64,000 nt of DNA from Fulvimonas soli. GTDB lineage: Bacteria; Pseudomonadota; Gammaproteobacteria; Xanthomonadales; Rhodanobacteraceae. Location of the stretch: contig NZ_QGHC01000007.1 in NCBI RefSeq assembly GCF_003148905.1, positions 186,001 to 250,000 of the forward strand, in the 5' to 3' direction. Made by a program: the position numbers and the translations under genes. How positions within the stretch are numbered: position 1 is the first letter of the stretch; every line of letters begins with the position of its first letter. Below are positions 17,465-33,100 of the stretch, in pieces. The notes beneath the pieces are model-generated. The model did no database searches. It saw nothing but the letters and a program-made list of their open reading frames with translations, and had not been told where the DNA came from.

Positions 17465-18526
17465 CTACCGCCCGACGCTCCCCGCCGCCGCCGGCGCGTC
17501 CTCGCCATCGTCCTCGTCCGGCGCCTCCACCGCATAGCCGGCGGCCTTCAGCTTGGCGAGATAGCCGTCCGCGTCGAGCACCTCCTCCATCGGCAGCATG
17601 GCGAAGCTGCTGCGGTCGATCGTCAGCGCGCGCCGCGCCGCGACCAGCCAGCCCGCCTCCACGCGCGCCGGCACGTCGCTGATGCCGAGCTGCCGCGCGA
17701 AGCCGGCCTCGGACAGCGCCGCGGCGCAGGCGTCGCGGTAGCGGCTGTCCGGCAGCCGGCGCAGCGTGGCGATGTCGCCGGTGGCCCAGGCGGCGGCGCG
17801 CTGCGCGATCGCCGGCAGGTCGCGCTCGATGCTGTCCAGCGTGCGCGCGAAGCACTCCACGTCGTCCGGCCCCGCGGCCTTGAACGCCTTGATCGCCGCG
17901 CGCGGCTCCTTGATCTCCAGCGTGTAGTCGGTGGACGTGACGCGCACGCCGTGCTGCCTGGCGATCGCCGCCACCGCGTCGCCGACCTGGCCGCCGCCGC
18001 GCAGGCCGCTCTTCTTCAGTGCCTGCTTGTACAACTCCATCGCGGCGAAGATCGGCCGCCAGCGCTCGATGCCGCCGTCGCGGCCGATGTATTTCGCCTT
18101 CAGCGCCGCCCAGCGCGCGTACAGCGGCGCGGGCAGCACCTCCTGCAGGGTCTTGCCGTCGGCGTTCTTGCGCGCGCTGTAGGCCGAGGGCAGCAGGAAC
18201 AGCTTGCCGAAGAAGCTGGTGTCCACCTTGAGCTTCACCCGCGGCGGCTGGATCAGCTCCTGCGCGCCGGCCAGGGTCTGCGCCACCTCGTCCGAGCGCC
18301 ACTGCACGCTGGCCGGCAGGTTGGCCATGGTGCCCAGCACCCACAGCACGTGGTCGCCCTTGCTCACCTTCCACAGCCCCGGCCCGGGCTGCACGCCGCT
18401 CACGCTGACCGCGGGCAGCTCGGTGACGGCGGCGGTGGACGGCGGCGCGGGGGCGGCGGTCTGCGCGAATGCCGGCGACGCGAGCGCGAGCGCCAGCCAC
18501 AGGAGGGACGATCGGACCAGGAGCAT
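17465..18526 (-). CDS. TraB/GumN family exported protein
   Basis: 353 residues with a Sec signal peptide ([21 protein letters not shown]). The core fits the TraB/GumN family, a putative protease-like fold of unknown activity: [18 protein letters not shown] at the N-terminus and [13 protein letters not shown] plus a long helical C-terminus. The ATG at 18526 has AAGGA nine bases upstream and gives a clean signal peptide, so it is preferred to the ATGs at 18547 and 18601. The C-terminus is acidic (Glu-Asp rich). Confidence 0.85.
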   Translation of the reverse strand: MLLVRSSLLWLALALASPAFAQTAAPAPPSTAAVTELPAVSVSGVQPGPGLWKVSKGDHVLWVLGTMANLPASVQWRSDEVAQTLAGAQELIQPPRVKLKVDTSFFGKLFLLPSAYSARKNADGKTLQEVLPAPLYARWAALKAKYIGRDGGIERWRPIFAAMELYKQALKKSGLRGGGQVGDAVAAIARQHGVRVTSTDYTLEIKEPRAAIKAFKAAGPDDVECFARTLDSIERDLPAIAQRAAAWATGDIATLRRLPDSRYRDACAAALSEAGFARQLGISDVPARVEAGWLVAARRALTIDRSSFAMLPMEEVLDADGYLAKLKAAGYAVEAPDEDDGEDAPAAAGSVGR

Positions 18527-19039
18527 GCGCGGGATTCCTTGGGACATGAAAGCGGGCGGTTCCTTGGCATCCGGCCGATGCGGACCATCGACCGTGTTCA
18601 ACAGTCATTCCAGCGCGGTGGCGCGGGCACGGCATGCCACCGGCACCGCTCCCGCATCGCCGGCGGATGCCGGGGCGCAGGCGGCGCAACCCGCCCCATT
18701 CGGCGGCCGGCCTTCCTGTCATGCCGGCGCAGGCCGGAATCCAGTCCAAACATGCCCCGCGAAGCGGACAAAAACCCATGTCGCATGTTCCGCGCGCCAT
18801 GCGCGCCGGATGACTGGCTGCACCCCTTTCGGGGCCGCCTGCTGCGCAGACGCTCTGCGCCACGCGCTCGTCCGGCCTGCGCCGGATAACGGTGGAACGG
18901 GGAGATTCGGCGACGCGCCATTGGGACCTGAAAACGCGCGCAGGGTTCCGGCCGCGCGGCATGGCGCCCGTCCGCCGACGCCGCGCCATCCCGAGGCCAC
19001 GGACGCACGCGGCGCCCGTGGCCGTCTTCCCCGCGCCCC
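18527..19039. other. Intergenic gap with a third palindromic repeat
   Basis: Mostly non-coding. At 18717-18745 is TGTCATGCCGGCGCAGGCCG followed by GAATCCAGT, a hairpin of a repeat type common in Xanthomonadales, and a related half-palindrome (CCGGCCTGCGCCGGATAACG) lies near 18870. Open frames here are short and without recognisable protein character. Confidence 0.6.
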
Positions 19040-22463
<3,424 letters not shown>

Positions 22464-22503
22464 CGAGGAAGATCTGGAAGCACTGTTCGGACGAACAAGT
22501 AAT

Positions 22504-22545
22504 AGAGAGCGGCGAACTGTGAGTTCGCCGCTCTCTGGCTTTGTA
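22504..22545 (+). terminator. Strong rho-independent-like terminator
   Basis: A perfect 15-bp stem, AGAGAGCGGCGAACT with AGTTCGCCGCTCTCT, has a 3-nt loop GTG and is followed by GGCTTTGT. It sits where the high-GC chromosomal DNA ends and the AT-richer island begins. It would block read-through from the helicase remnant into the cas region. Confidence 0.75.
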
Positions 22546-22781
22546 CTTGCAGATTCACTTCATCTTCTGAGCATGACTTTCGCCTCCAACCGGCATTGGC
22601 GCTCAGATCAAAAGGATTGCCAACCGACGCGAAAGCGATATGCTATGCGAGCCGTGAAACTACATGGCAACGCGCGAAACCATCCGAGCGTTGAGTCGCG
22701 CACTCCTTAGCTGTGTCTAGACCACAGCAAGGTTCAAAAATTACTTTCTTGAAAGCAACAGTTATCTCTTCTCATACAACC

Positions 22782-22810
22782 TTGACATCTAAACACTCAA
22801 GCTTAAAGAT
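22782..22810 (+). promoter_or_regulatory. Candidate promoter upstream of the cas genes
   Basis: A perfect -35 box TTGACA at 22782-22787 is followed by weak -10 candidates (TAAAGA at 16-bp spacing). A second possible -10, TATACA, lies at 22851-22856, directly before the crRNA-like element. The 22540-23040 stretch is visibly AT-richer than anything around it and has no gene. Which box drives which transcript is unknown. Confidence 0.35.
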
Positions 22811-22858
22811 ACTCTCCCACCAAAATCTGTCAAGCCCGGTAGGACGGGGGTATACAGC

Positions 22859-22964
22859 CACCTCGGGCAACCTGAGCCTGGGCCTCATTGAAGCTTGAAC
22901 GCAACGGTTCACCTCTTCGCCAAAAGCGAACATCCCCGCAAGTCATTGCGGGCCTCATTCGTCC
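22859..22964 (+). ncRNA. Solitary crRNA-like unit (pseudo-repeat, pseudo-spacer, pseudo-repeat)
   Basis: 22881-22894 matches the last 14 bases of the CRISPR repeat exactly (GGCCTCATTGAAGC) in the same orientation. It is preceded by a hairpin (CTCGGG-CAA-CCTGAG) where the repeat has its stem. The next 34 bases act as a pseudo-spacer. At 22929-22964 a second degenerate repeat keeps ATCC, a perfect 7-bp stem (CCCGCAA/TTGCGGG) and CCTCATT at the correct offset. Processing would give an RNA with an intact 8-nt handle ATTGAAGC, a 34-nt guide and a 3' hairpin. It ends 84 bp before csb1. This is the form of crRNA-like regulatory RNAs (CreR or CreA) known from other type I systems. Function is inferred. 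Confidence 0.6.
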
Positions 22965-23048
22965 CGCAATCCCGTCTCATGATGGGAGACACACTCCTCC
23001 TAAGCTGCATGGGCACGTATGGCGCCATCACTCACCAGGGGAATCAAC

Positions 23049-24263
23049 ATGAACGACAAGCTCACGCTCGATCTCGTCCGCAATGCCGTCGCCGGTTCGG
23101 CTGCGGCTTTCCGTTGCCGTCAGAAGTTGCAGCCGGCCGGCGGCGAAGGTAGCCCGGTGTTTCCCGCCACCTACGAAGGCGGCAAATACGCAACAGAGGA
23201 ACGTCGCATCCCCGGGCGCGAAGCACCGGTGCCATGCGTGGTATTGAACTCCGTGCAGTCAGAAGCCAACCACGTCGAGCTTGCACTGCTCGATGCGTGG
23301 GACGACAAGGAGATTCCGCTGCCGGTGATCACCGTTGATTTCGCGGGGCAAGGCTTGCGCCGCGACCTCCGCGTGACCAGCCTGGAAGCGCCGCACCGCA
23401 TCGCCGACGCGCTATTGCGCGACAGCCTGCTGGACGGAATTGAGTTTCGTAAGTCTGTACATGGCAGCAAGATCGATCATGTCGACCTGCGTAATGCGAC
23501 CGCCCTGTTCGAACTGTGTCCCACCGCACTCGTGTTTGGACTGTGGGATTCCACCGGTCCACGCGGCGGTCTCGGCGCGAAATTCGCGCGCGCCTACGTA
23601 TCCGAAGTGGTCGGCATCGATGCGGTGCCGGGCAAAAAGACCGCGAGCCGCATCGATCCCGCCGAGGTCCGACTCGGCGCTGGTCCGGTGTACCTGCGGG
23701 CCGACGGCGGCTGGACGCTCGACGAGAAAGAGGCGGCCAAGGAGAAGGGCAAGCCCGTCAAAGCCGGAAAAGACGGCAAACCGTCCGAAGTCAACCACGG
23801 CAATGTGACGCCAAGCATCAGCGATGGCGGCTTCACGATCGCCTATGCGCTGCGTACAAGTACGCTGTCACTGCCCGCGCTGCGCCGCCTGCGTTTCCCG
23901 ATCGACGGCCAGCGCGACCCCGCGCGTGATCGTGCCGCGCAGACCGCGCTGGCCGCGCTCGCATTGTGCGGATCGACGCTGGCGCAATCCGCCGGCAGCG
24001 ACCTGCGTTCGCGCTGCCACCTGGTACCGGTGGAAACCTCTCGCTGGGAGTTGCTCGACATGCCGGGCGAGGAGCCGAAGTCCTATGTGCTCGATCGTGC
24101 CGGCGCGATCGCGCTGTATCGCGAAGCCGTCGAGGCGGCCAAGGCCGCCGGCCTGCCATGGCTCGACGAGCCGCTCGAACTGGTGCCGTCGCCGCAGCTC
24201 GCCGCGCTGGTGCGCAAGAGCCAGGACCTGGCGATCGCCACGACCGAGGCGGGAGAAGGCTGA
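23049..24263 (+). CDS. csb1: Type I-G Cas7 (Csb1/GSU0053 family)
   Basis: 404 residues, the length of the Csb1 family, which forms the Cas7 backbone along the crRNA in the type I-G Cascade complex. Family features are the N-terminal LTLDLVRNAVAGSAAAFRC, FPATYEGGKYATEERR, LRDSLLDGIEFRKSVHG, and a Gly-rich turn in WDSTGPRGGLGAKFARAYVSE. A Lys-rich charged insertion lies near 225-250. The ATG at 23049 has AGGGGA eight bases upstream, and the stop overlaps csb2 (TGATG), so the two are coupled. It is the first cas gene, after the crRNA-like element. Confidence 0.93.
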   Translation: MNDKLTLDLVRNAVAGSAAAFRCRQKLQPAGGEGSPVFPATYEGGKYATEERRIPGREAPVPCVVLNSVQSEANHVELALLDAWDDKEIPLPVITVDFAGQGLRRDLRVTSLEAPHRIADALLRDSLLDGIEFRKSVHGSKIDHVDLRNATALFELCPTALVFGLWDSTGPRGGLGAKFARAYVSEVVGIDAVPGKKTASRIDPAEVRLGAGPVYLRADGGWTLDEKEAAKEKGKPVKAGKDGKPSEVNHGNVTPSISDGGFTIAYALRTSTLSLPALRRLRFPIDGQRDPARDRAAQTALAALALCGSTLAQSAGSDLRSRCHLVPVETSRWELLDMPGEEPKSYVLDRAGAIALYREAVEAAKAAGLPWLDEPLELVPSPQLAALVRKSQDLAIATTEAGEG

Positions 24264-25899
24264 TGATCGCCATCGGCATCCGTTACCTGAACGGTTGGTC
24301 GATGGCGGCAACGGCGGACGGATCGGACAAGTCGACGGCCGAATGGCCGCCGCACCCCGACCGCTTGTTCATGGCCCTGGCCGCCGCCCACTTCGAAACC
24401 GACCGAGATTCCACCGAACGCGCGGCGCTGCTGTGGCTGGAACAGCAGGCGGCCCCCGGGCTGCACGCAAGCATGGGCCAGGACGTTTCGCACCGCGCCA
24501 TCGTCACACACTACGTACCGGTCAACGACGTCGTCCCACCGCGCACTACGGAGAACGCGACCGCCAAACAAGTTGCCGAAGGACTGCTGCTGTTGCCGGA
24601 ACGACGGCTGCGTCAGGCGCGGCAATTCCCGGTGGTCGTGCCGCAAAACGACACCGTATATTTCATCTGGCCGGATGCCGAGCCCGACGAAGGCATCCGC
24701 ACGGCACTGGCCGCGCTGTGCGCCAAGTTGACCTGTCTTGGCCACTCGGCCTCGCTGGTACAGGCCTGGATCGAACCGGAGCCGCCGGATCCGACGATGC
24801 GACCCACGAAGGGCGCGGGGCTGCCCCTGCGCGTGACGGAAACCGGCCGGCTGGCCCAGCTCGAACAGGCTTACAACGAAAGCGAACGCCTGGCATGGAT
24901 CGCACTCGAAAGTGCCATAGCCAGTGCCAAGGGTGCGGCCAGGAAAAAACTGCGTGAGGAACAGGAGACGCGTTTCGGCAAAGGTGCTCCACCGTCACGC
25001 CGCCCGCCACCGGCGACTTCCATCGCGTATGCATCCATCACACCCGAACAGCCGGTCATTCCGCATACGATCTTCAGCGATCGCCTGCTGATGTTCCGGC
25101 AGATCCCGCGCCAGCCTTCCCGCGAAGACCCTGGCAGGCCGCCGAAAGATCGCGGCGAAGCCGCCGACAAGCGGCTATGGCTCGACAACATGCCGCTGCT
25201 AATGGCCGCATGGCGTCATACCGTCATGGCACACAGCCAAATACAGCCGCCGCCGGAATGGCTGTGTGGCCACCGCGCCGATGGCACTCCGACGACGCAG
25301 CCGCATCTCGCGGTACTGCCGATCGCAAACGTCGCCAATCCGCATGCCCAAGGCCACGTGATGGGCGTCGCGCTCGCCATCCCGCGCGACGTACCGGGCC
25401 ATGAGGTCGGTCGCTGCCTGGGGCCGCTGTTCGATCTTGATTCCGACGGCAATCCGAAACCTCTAACGATCTACCACGGTCACGACTTCGACATCGATGT
25501 CGTCTTCGACCTTGGCGAGTCGGAGCGCGAGGCGTTCCGGGCGCAGCGCTGGTGTGGTGACGCCGGTGGTGCGACCGTGTGGGCCAGCGTCACGCCGGTC
25601 GCGCTCGACCGGCACAGCAAGCGCAGTCGTTTCGACGATGAAACGAGGGAGCAGATCGCCCATGCCTGCACGCGCATTGGGCTGCCGCGCCCGAAGAAGG
25701 TCCAGATCTCCTCCACCGGCTTCCTGACCGGCGTGCCTCATGCCCGTTCCGTGCCTGCCCTGCGTCGCAAGGACGGCAGCGCGCGCCAGCAGGTACACGT
25801 CTGCCTGGAATTCCCGGAGGCGGTGCGTGGCCCGATGCTGATCGGCGCCGGCCGCTTCCGTGGCTATGGTCTGTGCATGCCCTACCGGAGGGACAAGGC

Positions 25900-25903
<4 letters not shown>
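24263..25903 (+). CDS. csb2: Type I-G Cas5-Cas6 fusion (Csb2/GSU0054 family)
   Basis: 546 residues. In type I-G this protein combines the Cas5 role (binding the crRNA 5' handle in Cascade) with a Cas6 role (cutting pre-crRNA at the repeat). The N-terminal RAMP part begins IAIGIRYLNGWSMAATADG and PPHPDRLFMALAAAH. The C-terminal part ends with the glycine-rich RAMP loop LIGAGRFRGYGLCMPY. A His pair in LTIYHGHDFDID may belong to the nuclease site, but this is not established here. The start overlaps the csb1 stop by one base and the stop overlaps cas3 as ATGA. Confidence 0.92.
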
Positions 25904-28864
<2,961 letters not shown>

Positions 28865-28875
<11 letters not shown>

Positions 28876-29806
28876 CATCCTGCTGCACGGCATCGACGGC
28901 GCGAATCCGCTTGGCTTCCTCGCCGCAATTGGAACCCTGCGCGTACTATCGCTCGATTCGGACGATGTCCGATTGCGATGGATGAAGCATGAAAATGCCT
29001 GGCGTCCCGTCCTGGCGATGGAGACCGCGCTCGAAGAACACGCTTTTGTCGAACACCTGTCTGCAAAGTTGGCCGCTTCGGTACCTTCCGAAGTCTTCGC
29101 GCTGGGCGACAACCCTTCCGTTCCACTCGGTGTCTTCCGCCCCTATGCGCAGTCCTGCGCGCAAGCGTCCCTGGATGGCGACCGCACTCGTTCGGATTTT
29201 GCCACGGCATTCGCTGGCGAACATCCCATCGACAAGGAAGGCAAGGTTCCGGATACCGCGCTGCGCACGATGAGCGGCGCCGGGCACCAGCACTTCCTCA
29301 AGTTCATGCGCAACTTCATCGAACAGGTGCAACCGGAACATCTGCGCAAGACGCTATTCGACCACTGGCGCTACGACGACCCTGTGCAAAATATGACCTT
29401 GCGCTGGGATCCGTCCGACGACAACCGCTATGCCTTGCGCTGGTCCGACCCGAGCGGGGACCCGGATCGCAAGTCGATGGGCTCGATGTGGGGTGCCAAC
29501 CGCTTGGCGATCGAAGCTTTGCCCTTGTTCCCGACACTGCCTACGTACCGGCAACTGGAAACGGTCGGTTTCCATACGCAAGGCGCACGTAAGACGCACT
29601 GGAGCTGGCCGATCTGGGATGTGTTCGCGGGGGTGGATACGGTGCGCTCCCTGCTCGACATGGCCGACGTGCAACGCAGCGACCGTGCCAGGGTGCAGCC
29701 GAAGGGGCTCAGCGCCCGTGGGATTGCTGAGGTCTACCGCAGCCGGCGGCTGACCACCGGAAAATTCCGCAACTTCACGATGGGCTCCCCCGTCCCGCAT
29801 GCCTGA
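28865..29806 (+). CDS. csb3: Type I-G Csb3 (Cas8-like subunit)
   Basis: 313 residues. The opening DILLHGIDGANPLGFLAAIGTLRVL is the diagnostic N-terminus shared by Csb3 and Csx17 Cas8-like proteins. The length and position after cas3 fit Csb3 (GSU0052 family). It is expected to be the large subunit of the I-G Cascade that recognises the PAM. No metal or nucleotide motifs are visible. The start lies within the cas3 3' end, so it is cotranslated. A hairpin (29831-29854) and a long gap follow, a possible break in the operon. Confidence 0.85.
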
Positions 29807-29830
29807 AAGGCCAAGCTTGCACGCATTCGA

Positions 29831-29854
29831 AGGCATGCCGTATAGGGCATGCCT
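29831..29854 (+). terminator. Hairpin after csb3
   Basis: A perfect 9-bp stem AGGCATGCC/GGCATGCCT has a 6-nt loop GTATAG, 25 bp past the csb3 stop. It lacks a T-run, so it is more likely a weak terminator or RNA processing site than a full stop. It separates csb1-csb2-cas3-csb3 from the downstream genes. Confidence 0.4.
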
Positions 29855-29990
29855 GATAACTTCCTCTCGTACTGAAGCGCGCTAATAGAGCGTCGACGCA
29901 CAGGGTGGCCGAATGAGCCATTCCCGATCTCCGCTGATCCAACTTGCCCACGTCGCCCTCCCCTGCTAGAACGGGCACCAGGCCGGCACA

Positions 29991-30100
29991 GGGGGGCCGG
30001 CGAGGAGTAGCCAGTAGCCATGGATACGTTATCAACGACGATTTGGTCATCGGCGACCAGCACGGGGGGCCGGCGAGGAGTAGCCAGTAGCCATGGATAC
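29991..30100 (+). repeat. Tandem duplication of the start region of the large gene
   Basis: A 37-bp block (GGGGGGCCGGCGAGGAGTAG through the ATG to GATAC) occurs at 29991-30027 and again, identical, at 30064-30100. The starts are 73 bp apart. Both copies carry the same ribosome-binding sequence GAGGAG and the same ATG (30020 and 30093). As 73 is not a multiple of three, the first ATG opens a different frame that overlaps the real gene. Confidence 0.9.
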
Positions 30101-33100
30101 AGGGAAGATCGCGACTGCCGCGCGCGTGCGCGTGGCGCTCGAGATACCGCTGCTCGATCGCCTCGCCCAGGACGCAAGGGTGGCCCTGATGGGCGTGCAA
30201 TGCGCGCCACCCGAACCAGAAGCCGTGCGGCGCCAGTTGCTCGGGCGCGCGGTGCGGCTCACCGAGACGATGGCGCCAGCCGCCACTGCCGCCGCGAACG
30301 AGATTCGCGATGCGTTTGGCCTGCAGGCCGCCGTGGAAATCTACCAATCGGCCGGGCGCGAGAACGCCGCGATGCACCTGCTGCGCGAGCCGATCCTAAT
30401 GGAGATCCAGGGACGCCTGCTGTCCCTGCTCGACAATGGCGCTCTGCGTGCCGTGATCGGTCACGAATTCGGCCACTTCATCGCGCACGGGCCGGATTCC
30501 CCGCACGCCCACGTCAGCGCACTGGCGACGTATCTTGCCGCCGCGGAAGATGTTCCGGGAGAAGTCGCACTGCTCGCCTCGATGCTGTCGATGGCGCGCG
30601 AACTGACCGCCGACCGCTACGCCCTGCTCGCCACCCGCGATCTCGACGCCCTGCTGCGCCTCGAGATGGTGGCGACCACGGGCCTGCCGGCCGAGGCCCT
30701 CGGCGGTGACACTGCGGGATACCTCGCGCAATGCCGCGAGCTGGTGGAAAGCTGCCTGGCCGATGGTGACGGCGCGCAAGGCGTCACGCACCCCGAACAC
30801 GGCGTACGCGCCTGGGCAGCGTGGCTCTTCAGCGAATCCGATCTGTATCACGAACTGACCGGATGCGGCCCCGCCACGCGGGCCATTGCCGACGTCGATG
30901 CGTTGATCGAACGCGTGTTGCGTCGACCCGGTCTCGACGGCACGTTCCAATACCTGGAACCACCGCCGGCGGAGCTGCATGAACTGGCATTGGCATCGGC
31001 CGTGCTGGTCGCCATGGCCGACGAACTGCTGAGCGACGACGAGGCGGAGATTCTGGAAAGAACCTTCGCGCCGCTGGTACCCGATTGGCGCCGCCTGCTC
31101 GATCCGGATGAAGCGGCGCGCCGCGTCGAGGCGCTCGCGCCCGTTGCGAAAGCCTGGGGGGCGGCTTTCCTGAGGCCGCTATTCAACCTTCTTCATCATG
31201 TATTGATGGCCGACGGCGTGGTGGACGCACGGGAACTCATACGCGTGATCGAGATCGGCCGCCTGCTCGATGGCGAGGAGCTGTTCGGTTCGCTGATGCG
31301 CCCGGTCATGCGGCGTATCACGGTCGAGCGGCGCGAAGAAACAGCAACCAAACCCCTGCCCATCCGCACGCAAGACGCGCTTCCGGCGCTGGATGCCTAT
31401 CTCGCCGCGATCGCTCGGCGGCGCGGCGCGCAAGTCACACTTCGCCGCCTGCTGCGCATGCTTGGCGGCACCGACCGCAACGACGGCGTGCTTGTCCAGA
31501 TCGCCGCAGCGCTGGATCGCGCCGCACTCATGACCAAGGCCGATCTTTCCACGATCGACTTGGACGACGATTTCATCCTGACGCCCAGACACGCCGCGCC
31601 GACCGTCCCGCAGCAACCGCTGCCGACACGCGATGCGCTGCGCCGCGCGATCCGTCGCCTGCGCGATGAACTGGTCAGCGGCGACGGACACAGTCCCTCC
31701 GTGCGCCTGCGCGAAATCCGTACCGGGCGCGCATTCGATCTCGCCGCGTTGTCGCGCGTCTCGGTCGGGCACGGCGACCGCTGCCTCGCGCTCGCACATG
31801 AAGGGCGCCGCGTGACACTGGTACAAGGCGAGCAGGCCGGTCAATCGAAGGACGCGGCCATCCTGCTCCGCCAGCTCGTCGAACTGCGGCGGGAACACCT
31901 CGCCCGACGCGAGGAAACCGGCGCACGCGACCTGTACCTTGGCACCGGTTTTGTGCGCGGCGCAATAGAGGGTTATGTGGTGCGCGCGCCGTTGTTGCTG
32001 CATTCGGTGGAGCTTGAACCGGAGGGCAGCGGCGGCATGGCGCTGGTGCCCGTGCGTGACGAGCCTCCCGCCGCCAACCAGGCACTGTTCCGACTCATCC
32101 ATCTCAAGGCGAATCTGCCGTTTCCCGACGATCTTGCGCACCGGCTCGATGCCCTGGCCGCGGATGCCAGCGCGGGTGCGCCCGCGCTAGCAGAGCACCT
32201 GCGCCAGATCGGCGTGGACCTGTTCGAGGTCGATGGCGACCTGCATGTGCTTGACCCGCTCGACGACGACGTGCCGGCCTGGACGGGCCGGCGGCTGGAG
32301 CTCGAAGCCTGTGCTGTCATCGGCTTGTTCCCACAATCCCGCTCCGAACTGCTGCACGACTACGAACAGCTGCTTGCCGATCTCGACCGACCGAACGCGG
32401 ACGTCGGTGCCCTGCTCGGCTGTGCGAACGAACTCTTGCCGGCCTCGCTGCGGCAACCCGGCGCACCAGCCCCCTCCGCAGCCGTGCCGTCGGCGCCTGC
32501 GCTGGTGATCGGCGCAGATCCATCGCAGGTCGAAGTCGTGCGTATGGCCGGCGCCTTGCCGGCCCTCGTCATCGACGGACCGCCCGGCACCGGCAAGAGC
32601 CAGGTGATCGTGAACCTGGTCGCGGACGCATTGTCCCGCGGCGAGCGTGTCGCCGTCGTGTCGGAGAAACGCGCCGCGCTGGACGTGGTGGCGAACCGTC
32701 TGGCCGGCATCGGCTTCAGCAAGCTCGTGGGTGTCGTCCACGACGTGGCGGACGACCGCAAGGCGCTGTTCCGCAAGATTCACGCGCGACTGGAGCCGAA
32801 GGCGGAAGAACCTGATCCGGCTCCCACAATAGAAGCCAATGATCCCGCGCCGCTGGCCGAGCTGCTGCGCTCGCGCATCGCGCATGCGCGTTTCACGACC
32901 TCGGGCGAACCGACGCTGGGGCAGCTTGCCACTTTTGCGGCGGGTATCGCGGCCACGGTGCCGCCGAACATGCCACCGCTAGCCGACGTTCCCGCCGCGT
33001 CCGCGCTGAAGCTGGCACGTGCGGTGGCGGCTTGCCGCCCATGGGCAGACCTGCTGGCACCGGACAGTCCATGGCGCCCGACCGAAGGCAGGTCACGGCA

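Noticed and set aside
22713-22898. 61-codon frame covering the first pseudo-repeat
   Set aside because: Composition is not protein-like and it overlaps the crRNA-like element and promoter region; a CreT-type toxin peptide cannot be excluded but nothing supports it.
22859-22964. Reading the repeat-like element as a tracrRNA anti-repeat
   Set aside because: It has the same orientation as the array repeats, and type I-G systems do not use tracrRNA.
29831-29854. A full rho-independent terminator ending the cas operon after csb3
   Set aside because: The stem is good but no T-run follows, so read-through to the large gene and cas4-cas1 remains likely.
30020-30709. 229-codon frame from the upstream copy of the duplicated start
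   Set aside because: It is out of frame with the large gene, Arg-rich and without domain character; kept only as a possible decoy start.
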